Below, piece by piece: positions 24,334 to 32,986 of a DNA stretch of 36,180 bases. A model generated the notes under the pieces. The model worked only from the letters and a program-made list of their open reading frames with translations. It did not search any database and was not told the DNA's origin. Every line of letters starts with the position of its first letter. Position 1 is the first letter of the stretch. This DNA is from Fusobacterium sp. (GTDB lineage: Bacteria; Fusobacteriota; Fusobacteriia; Fusobacteriales; Fusobacteriaceae), in the NCBI GenBank assembly GCA_019410665.1, contig DXSD01000009.1, positions 1 to 36,180 on the forward strand, given 5' to 3'. Position numbers and translations under genes: made by a program.

Positions 24334-24885
24334 ATGAGTAGTATAGGTGAAAGAATAAAAAAAAGTAGAAATGATAGAGGGTTATCTTTAAGAGAGTTAG
24401 CAACAAAAGTGGAGTTATCAGCAAGTTTCTTATCACAAATAGAGCAGGGAAAAGCTTCTCCTTCTATTGAAAACCTAAAAAAAATAGCTACTTCTTTAGA
24501 TGTAAAGGTAAGTTATTTAATAGAAGATGAAGAGGAGAGACAAAATACTGAACTTGTCAGAAGAAATGATAGAAAATATATTGAAAGTTTAGACTCTAAT
24601 ACTAAGATGGCATTACTTACTACATCAAATATAGATAAAACTATGGAACCTATACTTTATGAAATAGGACCATTTGGTGAAAGTGGTAGAAGTTTCTATA
24701 GCCATCATGGTGAAGAGTTCATATATATTGTTGAGGGGAAATTAGATATTTATATAGATGAAGTTGTTCACAGTTTAAATGAGGGAGACAGCCTGTATTT
24801 TAAATCAAGTCAAAAACATAGATTTAAAAATAATACAGATAAGCCGACAAAAGCTATATGGGTTGTAAATCCTCCTACATTCTAA
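24334..24885 (+). CDS. XRE-family regulator with C-terminal cupin domain
   Basis: A 183-aa transcription factor. Residues 5-60 form an XRE helix-turn-helix (RGLSLRELATKVELSASFLS, then QIEQGKASPSIENLKKIA). Residues about 105-180 form a single cupin barrel (HHGEEFIYIVEGKLDIYIDE, then LNEGDSLYFKS, KHRFKN) that probably senses a small molecule. Relatives regulate polyamine, amino-acid or fatty-acid genes. It lies 3 bases after cinA and 28 bases before the fatty-acid-kinase-like fusion, so it may control that gene or the whole operon (inference). Confidence 0.85.
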   Translation: MSSIGERIKKSRNDRGLSLRELATKVELSASFLSQIEQGKASPSIENLKKIATSLDVKVSYLIEDEEERQNTELVRRNDRKYIESLDSNTKMALLTTSNIDKTMEPILYEIGPFGESGRSFYSHHGEEFIYIVEGKLDIYIDEVVHSLNEGDSLYFKSSQKHRFKNNTDKPTKAIWVVNPPTF

Positions 24886-24913
24886 TTTAAATACTTACGG
24901 AGGTAATAATTTA

Positions 24914-27421
24914 ATGAAATTGGAAATAAAAGTGTTAAACTCTATGAGATTGACAAAACTTTTAATAGCAGCAAGTAGATGGTTATCTAAATATGCAGAT
25001 ATTTTAAATGACTTAAATGTCTATCCTGTTCCAGATGGAGATACTGGAACAAATATGTCTATGACACTACAAGCTGTTGAAAATGAATTAGTTAGGTTGA
25101 ATCATGAACCAGATATGAGAGAATTGGTGGAGATAGTTTCTGAAGCTATCTTATTAGGGGCTAGAGGAAATTCTGGAACTATTCTTTCTCAAATTATTCA
25201 AGGTTTTTTAAGTTCTATTAAGGATAAGGACGAGATAACTGTTGATGATGTTATTGCAGCTTTTGGAGTAGCTAAAGAGAGAGCTTACCAAGCTGTTTCT
25301 GAGCCAGTAGAGGGAACAATGTTAACAGTTATTAGAAGAGTAGCTGAGGAAGCTGCTGTTTACCAAGGAGATAAAGATGATTTTATTCTTTTCTTAGTCC
25401 ACCTTAAAAATGTAGCTAAAGAAGCAGTTGAAGAGACTCCAAATATGTTGCCAAAACTAAAAGAAGCTGGAGTTGTTGATGCTGGTGGAAAGGGAATCTT
25501 CTATGTGTTAGAAGGTTTTGAAAAATCTGTAACTGATCCTGAGATGTTAAAAGATCTAGAAAGAATTGTAAAATCTCAAGCTAAAAGAAAAGAGAGAATG
25601 GAGTATAATTACCACAGTCCAGAGGAGATAAAATTTAGATATTGTACTGAATTTATCATAGAAGAGGGAAGTTTTGATTTAGATGGTTATAAAAAAGAGA
25701 TAGCTTTTCTTGGAGATTCTATGGTTTGTGCACAAACTACTCATAAAACTAAAACTCATATTCATACAAATAATCCAGGACAAGTTTTAGAGATAGCTCT
25801 AAAATATGGACAACTTAACAATATTAAGATTGAAAATATGTCTTTCCAACACAAAAATCTTTTAATTTCTGAAAAAGATATTAGTAAAAAAGATGATAGA
25901 TATATTATAAAAAATGAAAATTGTGGAGAAATAGGATATTTTGCTATAGTAGATAATAAAAAACTGGGAGAATATTTCCTTGAAGCTGGAGCTGCTGGGG
26001 TTTTAATAGGAGGACAAACACAAAATCCAAGTGTACAGGATATAGAAGAGGGTATTAGAAAAATTCAATGTAATAGAATTATCATCTTACCAAATAACAA
26101 AAATATTATATCTACAGCTAAAATAGCTGCTGAAAGATCTAAAAAAGAGATTTTAGTAATTGAAACTAAGAGTATGCTAGAGGGATATTACTTAGTTAAA
26201 AATAAAGAGGAGAAATTAGAATACACTCTTAATAAGTTAAAAAATAATTTCTCTATAGAGGTAACTCAAGCTGTAAGAGATACAAAAGTTGAAGAATTAA
26301 TTATAAATACTGGTGACTATATAGCTTTAGTAAATGGAAAGATAAAAGATAAAAATAGTAATTTAAAAGTATTGATAGAAAATATATTAGAAAAATATGT
26401 AAAAGATGATAGTTTAAATCTTACAATAGCTTATGGAAAGGACTCAACCCCTGAAGTAAATGAAGCTTTTTCTAAGTTGATAGATATTGATAGAAAAGAT
26501 TTGCTTTCAGCTCATGAAAACTATCACTACTACTTATATGTAGAGAAAAGGGATCCTTCTCTTCCAGAGATTGCCATTGTTACTGACTCAACTTCAGACC
26601 TAACTCCAGAACTAATGGAAGACTTAACTATTGATATCATCCCATTGAAAATTAAAATAGGAGATGATTACTTTAAAGATGGTGTGGAATTGACTAAGAA
26701 AGATTTCTGGAAAAGAGTTACTACTGAGGGAATAATTCCAAAAACTTCTCAACCTTCTCCTGCTGAATTTAAAGAGGTATATGAAAGATTATTTAAGAAG
26801 GGGTATAAGAAAATTATCTCTATCCATATTTCAAGTAAATTAAGTGGTACTCAACAAGCTGCAAGGGTAGCTAAAGGAATGCTTCCAAAAGGAGAAAATA
26901 TCACTATAGTAGATTCTAAAGGCGTGGCTATGTCACTGGGATACCAAGTTCTTGAAGCTGCTAAAATGGCTAAGGATGGAGTGGATCAAGAAACAATTTT
27001 AAATAGACTTTACCAACTTCAAGATAAGATAAAACTTTATTTTGTAGTAAATGATATAAGTTATCTTGAGAAAGGTGGAAGAATTGGAAGAGCTTCTTCA
27101 GTTATAGGAGGTTTCTTAAAAGTAAAACCTATACTTAAGTTAGATAATGGTGAGATCTCTGTTCAAGGTAAAACTTTTGGAGAAGCTGGAGCTTTTGGAT
27201 ATATAGAAAGATTAATCAGAAGTGAAAGTAAAAAAACTAGTATGATAATGTATACAGCTTGGGGAGGAACTCGTAAAGAACTTTCTGGAGCTGATGAGAT
27301 AAAAAATGCTCAAAGTGGAAATAATAAAATAGATTATAAGGGAAGATTTGAAATAGGAGCTACTATTGGTGCTCATTCAGGACCTGTGTATGGTTTTGCT
27401 ATTATTCCTAAAATAATGTAA
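24914..27421 (+). CDS. FakA-FakB-like fusion: DhaL/DAK2-domain kinase with C-terminal DegV fatty-acid-binding domain
   Basis: An 835-aa protein joining two normally separate subunits. Residues 1 to about 200 are the DhaL nucleotide-binding domain with NVYPVPDGDTGTNMSM (D41, D43) and GARGNSGTILSQIIQGF. Residues about 200-540 match the FakA middle/C-terminal region. Residues about 553-835 are a full-length DegV/EDD domain: IAIVTDSTSDLTPEL, SIHISSKLSGT and GGRIGRASSVIGGFLKVKPIL. In Gram-positive bacteria FakA phosphorylates a fatty acid bound to FakB, feeding exogenous fatty acids into phospholipids. A fused version would make acyl-phosphate in one chain (inference). A good GGAGGT precedes the ATG, and a terminator follows. 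Confidence 0.87.
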   Translation: MKLEIKVLNSMRLTKLLIAASRWLSKYADILNDLNVYPVPDGDTGTNMSMTLQAVENELVRLNHEPDMRELVEIVSEAILLGARGNSGTILSQIIQGFLSSIKDKDEITVDDVIAAFGVAKERAYQAVSEPVEGTMLTVIRRVAEEAAVYQGDKDDFILFLVHLKNVAKEAVEETPNMLPKLKEAGVVDAGGKGIFYVLEGFEKSVTDPEMLKDLERIVKSQAKRKERMEYNYHSPEEIKFRYCTEFIIEEGSFDLDGYKKEIAFLGDSMVCAQTTHKTKTHIHTNNPGQVLEIALKYGQLNNIKIENMSFQHKNLLISEKDISKKDDRYIIKNENCGEIGYFAIVDNKKLGEYFLEAGAAGVLIGGQTQNPSVQDIEEGIRKIQCNRIIILPNNKNIISTAKIAAERSKKEILVIETKSMLEGYYLVKNKEEKLEYTLNKLKNNFSIEVTQAVRDTKVEELIINTGDYIALVNGKIKDKNSNLKVLIENILEKYVKDDSLNLTIAYGKDSTPEVNEAFSKLIDIDRKDLLSAHENYHYYLYVEKRDPSLPEIAIVTDSTSDLTPELMEDLTIDIIPLKIKIGDDYFKDGVELTKKDFWKRVTTEGIIPKTSQPSPAEFKEVYERLFKKGYKKIISIHISSKLSGTQQAARVAKGMLPKGENITIVDSKGVAMSLGYQVLEAAKMAKDGVDQETILNRLYQLQDKIKLYFVVNDISYLEKGGRIGRASSVIGGFLKVKPILKLDNGEISVQGKTFGEAGAFGYIERLIRSESKKTSMIMYTAWGGTRKELSGADEIKNAQSGNNKIDYKGRFEIGATIGAHSGPVYGFAIIPKIM

Positions 27422-27491
27422 AATTATGAGATTATAAGATAAAAGTATTTGCTTATTTTTTAAAATAGGAGTATACTTAAATATAGTAAGA

Positions 27492-27526
27492 ATAAAAGAG
27501 AGTGTTTCATTAAACCTCTCTTTTAT
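27492..27526 (+). terminator. Rho-independent terminator after the Fak-like fusion gene
   Basis: ATAAAAGAGAG (27492-27502) pairs with CTCTCTTTTAT (27516-27526), with an inner GTTT/AAAC extension and a CATT loop, followed by T-rich sequence. It lies in a 171-base gap and closes the long operon. Confidence 0.8.
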
Positions 27527-27592
27527 ATTTCTATTTCTAAATTGTTTTTAAATTTTTAATTATTATAAATATTTATTAAGGAGAGTGGAATT

Positions 27593-28519
27593 ATGAAATT
27601 TTCAAGTTACCTAGATCCGAACTTCATCTTGACAGATCTTAAAGGAGAGACTCCTGAAGAGATTATTGTTGAGATGATAGAAAAAATATCTGAAAAGGAT
27701 AAAAAGGTAAAAGCTTCTCAAGAACTTATTCAAGAGGCTGTACTTAGAAGAGAGAGAGAAATTTCTACTGGAATTGGGAGTGGAATAGCAATACCACATG
27801 CTAGAATAGAGAACTTCAATGACTTTATTGTAGCAATTGGACTTTTAGATAACCCAATTGAAAGTGAAATAGCTGCTACACACCAAACTGATAAAGTAAA
27901 CCTTGTATTTTTAATCATCTCTGATGTATTAAAAAATAAAAATATTTTAAAAGTTATGAGTGCTGTATCTAAATTAGCTTTAAAACAAACTGAGCTTTTA
28001 GAGAAAATTAGAAAAGAGAGAAATCCTAAAAAGATTATAGATTTCTTTCATGAAGCAAATATTGAGTTTGAACATAAGATAGTAGCTGAGGACGTATTAA
28101 GTCCTGATGTAAAACCAGCTACTCCAGACAATACATTAGAAGATATTGCTAAGAGATTGATATTAGAAGAAACAAGTGGTTTACCAGTTGTAGATAAACA
28201 TGGAAATTTTTTAGGGGAGATTACTGAAAGAGAGTTAATTGACTATGGAATGCCAGATTATCTATCACTTATGGGAGATTTAAATTTCCTTACAATCGGG
28301 GAACCTTTTGAAGAATATTTAGTTAATGAGTCAAAGGTTACAATTGAAAATCTGTATAGAGTTTCAAAAGATATAATAATAGATAGAAAGACTCCAATAA
28401 TGGAAATCTGCTTTATTATGGTAAATAAAGGTATAACTAGATTATATGTAGTAGATAATGGAAAATATCATGGAATGATAAAAAGATCTGATATTATTAA
28501 GAAAGTACTACATATATAG
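27593..28519 (+). CDS. PTS EIIA (fructose/mannitol/Ntr type) domain fused to a CBS-domain pair
   Basis: A 308-aa cytoplasmic protein. Residues 1-150 form a PTS EIIA-2 domain with SGIAIPHARIENF, where H69 is the expected phospho-histidine. Residues about 165-308 form two CBS motifs (TSGLPVVDKHGNFLGEITER, and GITRLYVVDNGKYHGMIKRSD), which normally bind adenine nucleotides. No EIIB or EIIC is nearby. The protein is therefore more likely regulatory, in the manner of EIIA-Ntr, than part of a sugar importer. It is followed 52 bases later by an ArsB/NhaD-type transporter, its probable regulatory target (inference). A strong AAGGAGAG precedes the ATG. Confidence 0.87.
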   Translation: MKFSSYLDPNFILTDLKGETPEEIIVEMIEKISEKDKKVKASQELIQEAVLRREREISTGIGSGIAIPHARIENFNDFIVAIGLLDNPIESEIAATHQTDKVNLVFLIISDVLKNKNILKVMSAVSKLALKQTELLEKIRKERNPKKIIDFFHEANIEFEHKIVAEDVLSPDVKPATPDNTLEDIAKRLILEETSGLPVVDKHGNFLGEITERELIDYGMPDYLSLMGDLNFLTIGEPFEEYLVNESKVTIENLYRVSKDIIIDRKTPIMEICFIMVNKGITRLYVVDNGKYHGMIKRSDIIKKVLHI

Positions 28520-28571
28520 TTAATCTAAAATTTAAAATAGTGGGGGAGATGACTAAGGAGGATAATAAAAA

Positions 28572-29852
28572 ATGATATATATAATAATAGGACTAGTGGT
28601 TTTTGTTTCTGTTTTCTATTTAATGATTACAGAAAAAATACCTCAAGCTTGGGCAACTATGATAGGTGGACTTATAATGGCATTGATAGGGATAATCAAT
28701 GAAGAGGACGCCTTAGAAGCAGTTTCTGAAAGGTTAGAAATTCTATTTCTTTTAATTGGTATGATGATAATAGTTCATCTTGTATCTGAAACAGGAGTTT
28801 TCCAATGGTTTGCTATTAAAGTAGCACAATTAGTAAGAGGAGAGCCTTTTAGATTGATAGTCTTACTTGCTGTGGTAACAGCTCTATGTTCAGCTTTCTT
28901 AGATAATGTTACTACAATTTTACTTATGGCACCTGTATCTATCTTACTAGCTAAGCAATTAAAACTAGATCCATTTCCCTTTGTTATTACAGAGGTAATG
29001 TCAGCTAATATTGGAGGACTAGCTACTTTAATTGGAGACCCTACTCAATTAATCATTGGAGCTGAGGGAGATTTAGGATTCAACTCTTTCCTATTAAATA
29101 CAGCTCCTATGGCAATTATAGCTATGTTCATTCTTATAGCTAACGTGTATTTTATCTATGGAAGACATATGGTTGTTTCAAATGAGTTAAAAGCTAGAAT
29201 TATGGAATTAGATTCTTCTAGAAGTTTGAAAGATCAAAAACTTTTACAACAAGCAGCTGTAATATTTGCTCTTGTTTTAGTAGGATTTATACTAAATAAC
29301 TTTATAAATAAAGGACTTGCTATAATCTCATTATCAGGAGCAATTATCTTAGTTATCATTGCTAAAAGAAATCCTAAAGAGATCTTAGAACATGTTGAAT
29401 GGGAAACACTATTTTTCTTTATAGGGTTATTTATGATGATAAGAGGTATTGAGAACTTAAATATTATCAATATTGTTGGAGATAAGATCATACACCTAAC
29501 TGAAGGAAAGTTTGATATGGCTGTTATAGCTGTTACTTGGTTATCTGCTGCTTTTACATCTGTAATTGGTAACGTTGCCAACGCAGCTACTGTATCAAAA
29601 ATTTTAGGTGTAATGGTACCTTCTTTTGAAGGACTAGGAAACACTCAAGCTTTCTGGTGGGCTCTATCTTTTGGTTCATGTTTAGGAGGAAACATAACTA
29701 TATTAAGTTCTGCAACTAACGTAGTTGCTGTTGGAGCAGCAGGAAAAGCTGGATGTAAAATAGATTTCTTTAAGTTCTTTAAATTTGGTGGACTTATTGC
29801 TTTTGAAACTTTACTTGTTGGAACACTATACTTATACGTAAGATATATGTAA
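28572..29852 (+). CDS. ArsB/NhaD family ion transporter
   Basis: A 426-aa membrane protein with about 11-12 hydrophobic segments, of the ion-transporter superfamily that includes ArsB, NhaD and the P protein. Family features: TEKIPQAWATMIGGLIMALIG at the N-terminus, FLDNVTTILLMAPVS, ANIGGLATLIGDPTQLIIG, and a second-half repeat VIGNVANAATVSKILGVMVP and GSCLGGNITILSSATN. The ligand could be sodium/proton, arsenite or an organic anion; sequence alone does not decide, and no ArsR or ArsC gene is adjacent. It probably forms an operon with the EIIA-CBS gene and is closed by a strong terminator. Confidence 0.85.
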   Translation: MIYIIIGLVVFVSVFYLMITEKIPQAWATMIGGLIMALIGIINEEDALEAVSERLEILFLLIGMMIIVHLVSETGVFQWFAIKVAQLVRGEPFRLIVLLAVVTALCSAFLDNVTTILLMAPVSILLAKQLKLDPFPFVITEVMSANIGGLATLIGDPTQLIIGAEGDLGFNSFLLNTAPMAIIAMFILIANVYFIYGRHMVVSNELKARIMELDSSRSLKDQKLLQQAAVIFALVLVGFILNNFINKGLAIISLSGAIILVIIAKRNPKEILEHVEWETLFFFIGLFMMIRGIENLNIINIVGDKIIHLTEGKFDMAVIAVTWLSAAFTSVIGNVANAATVSKILGVMVPSFEGLGNTQAFWWALSFGSCLGGNITILSSATNVVAVGAAGKAGCKIDFFKFFKFGGLIAFETLLVGTLYLYVRYM

Positions 29853-29883
29853 GATAGAAAAAATTAAATAAATGTGATAAAAT

Positions 29884-29917
29884 AAGGAGTGGATTTTCCA
29901 CTCCTTTTATTTTTTAA
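29884..29917 (+). terminator. Strong Rho-independent terminator ahead of bioB
   Basis: AAGGAGTGG (29884-29892) pairs with CCACTCCTT (29898-29906) around a 5-base loop, followed by TTTATTTTTT. It separates the transporter unit from the biotin operon, leaving only about 45 bases to the bioB start. Confidence 0.85.
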
Positions 29918-29951
29918 TAGATTTAAGAGAGATTTTATAGAGAGGAGAATT

Positions 29952-30938
29952 ATGAAAAAGTTTATAAAAAAATTAAAAGATAGAGTTTTAAAAAGAGAAA
30001 AAATAACCTATGAGGAGGCTTTAGAACTTTCTAAAGTTTCGATAGATAATGAGGAAGAGCTTGAAGAGTTATGTGCTTCTGCCAATGAGATTAGAGAATT
30101 TTTTTGTGGTAATGTATTTGATCTTTGTACAATAACTAATGCTAAATCAGGAAGATGTAGTGAAGATTGCAAATACTGTGCTCAATCAGCTCATTTTAAA
30201 ACTGGAGCAGAAGTATATCCCCTTATAAGTAAGGAGAAAGCTTTAGAAGAGGCTAAAAAAGTTGAAATTGAAGGGGCTAATAGATACTCTTTAGTTACAA
30301 GTGGAAGAGGTCTGAAAGATAGTTCACAAGAATTAAACAGTTTAGAAGAGATATACAGATATTTAAAAGAAAATACCTCTCTTTCTCTTTGTGCTTCACA
30401 TGGAATTTGTGATAAGAAAGCTTTAGAAAAGCTTCATGCTTCTGGAGTAACTACATATCATCATAATTTAGAGAGTTCAAGGGAGTTCTATGGAAAAATC
30501 TGTTCAACTCATACCTATGATGAGAGAATTGAAACTATAAAATTAGCACAAGAGGTAGGACTAAAAGTTTGTAGTGGAGGTATATGGGGATTAGGTGAAA
30601 GTGAAGAGGATAGAATTAAGCTAGCTTTTGAGTTACAAAACTTGAAAATTAAATCTGTTCCTATCAATATATTGATGCCAATTCCAGGAACACCTTTAGA
30701 AAATAATTTACCCTTAGAACCAAAAGAGATATTAAAAATGATAGCTATATATAGATTTATTCTTCCAGACTCTTTCTTAAGATATGCAGGAGGAAGAATT
30801 AAATTAGGAGAATTACAGGAAAAAGGAATAAACTCTGGAATTAATTCAGCTCTTACAGGAAATTTTTTAACTACTACTGGAACTACTATAGCAAGTGATA
30901 TAGAGATGATAAGGAGAAATGGTTATGAAATTAAATAG
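29952..30938 (+). CDS. bioB: Biotin synthase
   Basis: A 328-aa radical SAM enzyme that inserts sulfur into dethiobiotin. The radical SAM cluster cysteines are in GRCSEDCKYC (C69, C73, C76). It also has FCGNVFDLCTITNAKSG, YHHNLESSREFY, CSGGIWGLGES and the C-terminal AGGRIKLGE motif of the auxiliary Fe-S site. I chose ATG at 29952 (MKKFIKKLKD), preceded by AGAGGAG; an upstream in-frame GTG at 29889 falls inside the terminator hairpin. First gene of the biotin operon; its end overlaps bioD by 14 bases. Confidence 0.93.
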   Translation: MKKFIKKLKDRVLKREKITYEEALELSKVSIDNEEELEELCASANEIREFFCGNVFDLCTITNAKSGRCSEDCKYCAQSAHFKTGAEVYPLISKEKALEEAKKVEIEGANRYSLVTSGRGLKDSSQELNSLEEIYRYLKENTSLSLCASHGICDKKALEKLHASGVTTYHHNLESSREFYGKICSTHTYDERIETIKLAQEVGLKVCSGGIWGLGESEEDRIKLAFELQNLKIKSVPINILMPIPGTPLENNLPLEPKEILKMIAIYRFILPDSFLRYAGGRIKLGELQEKGINSGINSALTGNFLTTTGTTIASDIEMIRRNGYEIK

Positions 30939-31611
30939 AGGATATTTTGTAATAGGTACAGATACAGGAATAGGAAAAACCTATGTAAGCTCTTTAATAT
31001 ATAAGGGAATTAAAGAATTAGAAGGGGGCTATTATAAACCTATTCAAAGTGGTTGTATAGATAAAAATGGTACTTTAATCGCTCCTGATGTAGAATTTGT
31101 TTGTAATATGGCTGGAACTGATTATGATACTACTATGGTGACATATACTCTAGAAGCTGAAGTCTCTCCCCATTTAGCTAGTGAATTAGAAAATATAGAG
31201 ATTGATATATCTAAGATATTACAAGCTTGGGAAGAGTTGAAAAATAGATATAAATATGTGATTGTAGAAGGAGCTGGAGGTTTGTATGTTCCTTTAATAA
31301 GAGATAGATTCTATATTTTTGATTTAATAAAGAAACTTGATCTTCCTGTAATCTTAGTATGTAGCAGTAGAGTGGGAGCTATTAACCACTCTATGTTAAC
31401 CATTGATACGTTAAAAAAATTAGGTATAGAGATACAGGGACTTGTTTTTAACAATGTAACTGATGATTTTGAAAGAGATTATTTTGAAAAGGATAATATA
31501 GATATAGTTTTAAAATTAAGTGAAATTAAAAACTATCTTTTAGTAAAAAAGGGCGAGAAAGAGATTCCTAGTAACGATTTAAAAAGATTTTTAGGTATAG
31601 AGGGGGAGTAA
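30925..31611 (+). CDS. bioD: Dethiobiotin synthetase
   Basis: A 228-aa P-loop enzyme that closes the ureido ring of dethiobiotin from DAPA, CO2 and ATP. P-loop GTDTGIGKT lies at residues 11-19, with KPIQSG, VEGAGGLYVPL and SSRVGAINHSMLTID further on. I chose ATG at 30925, 8 bases after AAGGAG; the ATG at 30919 is only 2 bases from it. It overlaps bioB by 14 bases and ends 1 base before bioA. Confidence 0.92.
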   Translation: MKLNRGYFVIGTDTGIGKTYVSSLIYKGIKELEGGYYKPIQSGCIDKNGTLIAPDVEFVCNMAGTDYDTTMVTYTLEAEVSPHLASELENIEIDISKILQAWEELKNRYKYVIVEGAGGLYVPLIRDRFYIFDLIKKLDLPVILVCSSRVGAINHSMLTIDTLKKLGIEIQGLVFNNVTDDFERDYFEKDNIDIVLKLSEIKNYLLVKKGEKEIPSNDLKRFLGIEGE

Positions 31612-31612
31612 G

Positions 31613-32986
31613 ATGGAAAAACTTAGTAATTTACAAGAGAGAGATCTCAAGTATATATTTCATCCTTGTTCACAAATGAAAGATTACGAAACTCTACCAC
31701 CTATGGTTATCACTAAAGCAGAAGGAATATATCTTGAAGACGAATTTGGAAAAAGATATATGGATTGTGTATCTAGTTGGTGGGTAAATCTATTTGGACA
31801 TTGTAATCCAAGAATAAATAAGGCTATTAAGGAGCAGATAGATAACTTAGAACATGTATTATTTGTAAATTTCTCACATAAACCTGCTATTGAATTAGCT
31901 GAAGAGTTAATAAAAGTAGTTCCTAATGGGATAGAGAAATTTCTATTTGCTGATAATGGATCATCAAGTATAGAGATGGCTCTTAAATTAAGTTTCCAAT
32001 ACCATAAACAAAGTGGGAATCCTCAAAAGACTAAATTTATCTCTTTAACTAATGCCTATCATGGAGAGACAGTAGGAGCTTTAGGTGTGGGAGATGTAGA
32101 TATTTTTACAACTACATACAGACCTCTTATAAAAGAGGGATTAAAGGGAGATAAGCCAGATTGCTTTAGATGTCCATATGAAAAAAACTTTTCTAATTGT
32201 GAAGCTGAGTGCTTTGAGAGAATGGAAAAATTAATTGAAGAAAATAAAGATGAGGTATCTGCTGTTATTATAGAACCTATTGTACAGGGAGCAGGGGGAA
32301 TGAAAATTTATTCGCCTAAGTACATAGTTAAACTTAGAGAGCTTACTAAAAGATACAATATCCATCTAATAGCTGATGAGATAGCTGTAGGATTTGGAAG
32401 AACAGGAAAGATGTTTGCTATGGAACATGCAGGAGTGAGCCCTGATATTATGTGTATGTCTAAGGGACTTACAGCTGGTTACTATCCTATGGCAATAGTT
32501 GGAATAACTCAAGAGATATATGATAGTTTCTATGCTGATTATTTAGAGGGAAAATCATTTTTGCACTCTCATACCTATTCAGGAAATCCAATAGGATGCA
32601 GAATAGCTTTAGAAGTATTGAGAATATTTAAAGATGAAAATATTTTAGAGATGATAGCTAAAAAAGGAGAGTATCTTAGAAAAAAAGCTGAAACTATTTT
32701 TAAAGATCATAAAAATATTGGAGAGTATAGACAGATAGGAATGATAGGAGCCCTTGAATTTGTAAAAGATAGAGAGAGTAAAGAGCTATTTCCTAGCCAT
32801 GAGAGAGCTGGATATGAGATCTATAAGATAGCTTTAAAAAAGGGAGCACTACTTAGACCATTGGGAAATGTAATCTATTTTATGCCACCATATATTATTA
32901 CAGAGGAAGAGATAGACAGGATGCTAGAGATATGTAAGGAGTCTATAGATGAATACATGAATAGGAGAGAAAATGAAAAAAGATAA
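31613..32986 (+). CDS. bioA: Adenosylmethionine-8-amino-7-oxononanoate aminotransferase
   Basis: A 457-aa class III PLP aminotransferase that converts KAPA to DAPA, normally with SAM as amino donor. Features: DCVSSWWVNLFGHCNPRIN at the substrate end, LTNAYHGETVGALGVG, LIADEIAVGFGRTGKMFA and CMSKGLTAGYYPMA, where K284 is the PLP lysine. A cysteine-rich insert, CFRCPYEKNFSNCEAECF, lies near residues 180-198, as in BacA/BioK-like relatives of Gram-positive bacteria. The 3' end overlaps bioF by 14 bases. The amino donor (SAM or lysine) is not decided by sequence alone. Confidence 0.9.
   Translation: MEKLSNLQERDLKYIFHPCSQMKDYETLPPMVITKAEGIYLEDEFGKRYMDCVSSWWVNLFGHCNPRINKAIKEQIDNLEHVLFVNFSHKPAIELAEELIKVVPNGIEKFLFADNGSSSIEMALKLSFQYHKQSGNPQKTKFISLTNAYHGETVGALGVGDVDIFTTTYRPLIKEGLKGDKPDCFRCPYEKNFSNCEAECFERMEKLIEENKDEVSAVIIEPIVQGAGGMKIYSPKYIVKLRELTKRYNIHLIADEIAVGFGRTGKMFAMEHAGVSPDIMCMSKGLTAGYYPMAIVGITQEIYDSFYADYLEGKSFLHSHTYSGNPIGCRIALEVLRIFKDENILEMIAKKGEYLRKKAETIFKDHKNIGEYRQIGMIGALEFVKDRESKELFPSHERAGYEIYKIALKKGALLRPLGNVIYFMPPYIITEEEIDRMLEICKESIDEYMNRRENEKR

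Noticed and set aside
27422..27592. Possible small RNA in the gap before the EIIA-CBS gene
   Set aside because: Apart from the terminator hairpin at 27492-27526 I see no independent promoter or further conserved-looking structure.
29889..29951. Upstream extension of bioB from an in-frame GTG
   Set aside because: The extension runs through the terminator hairpin and T run. ATG at 29952 has a good ribosome binding site and gives a normal BioB length.
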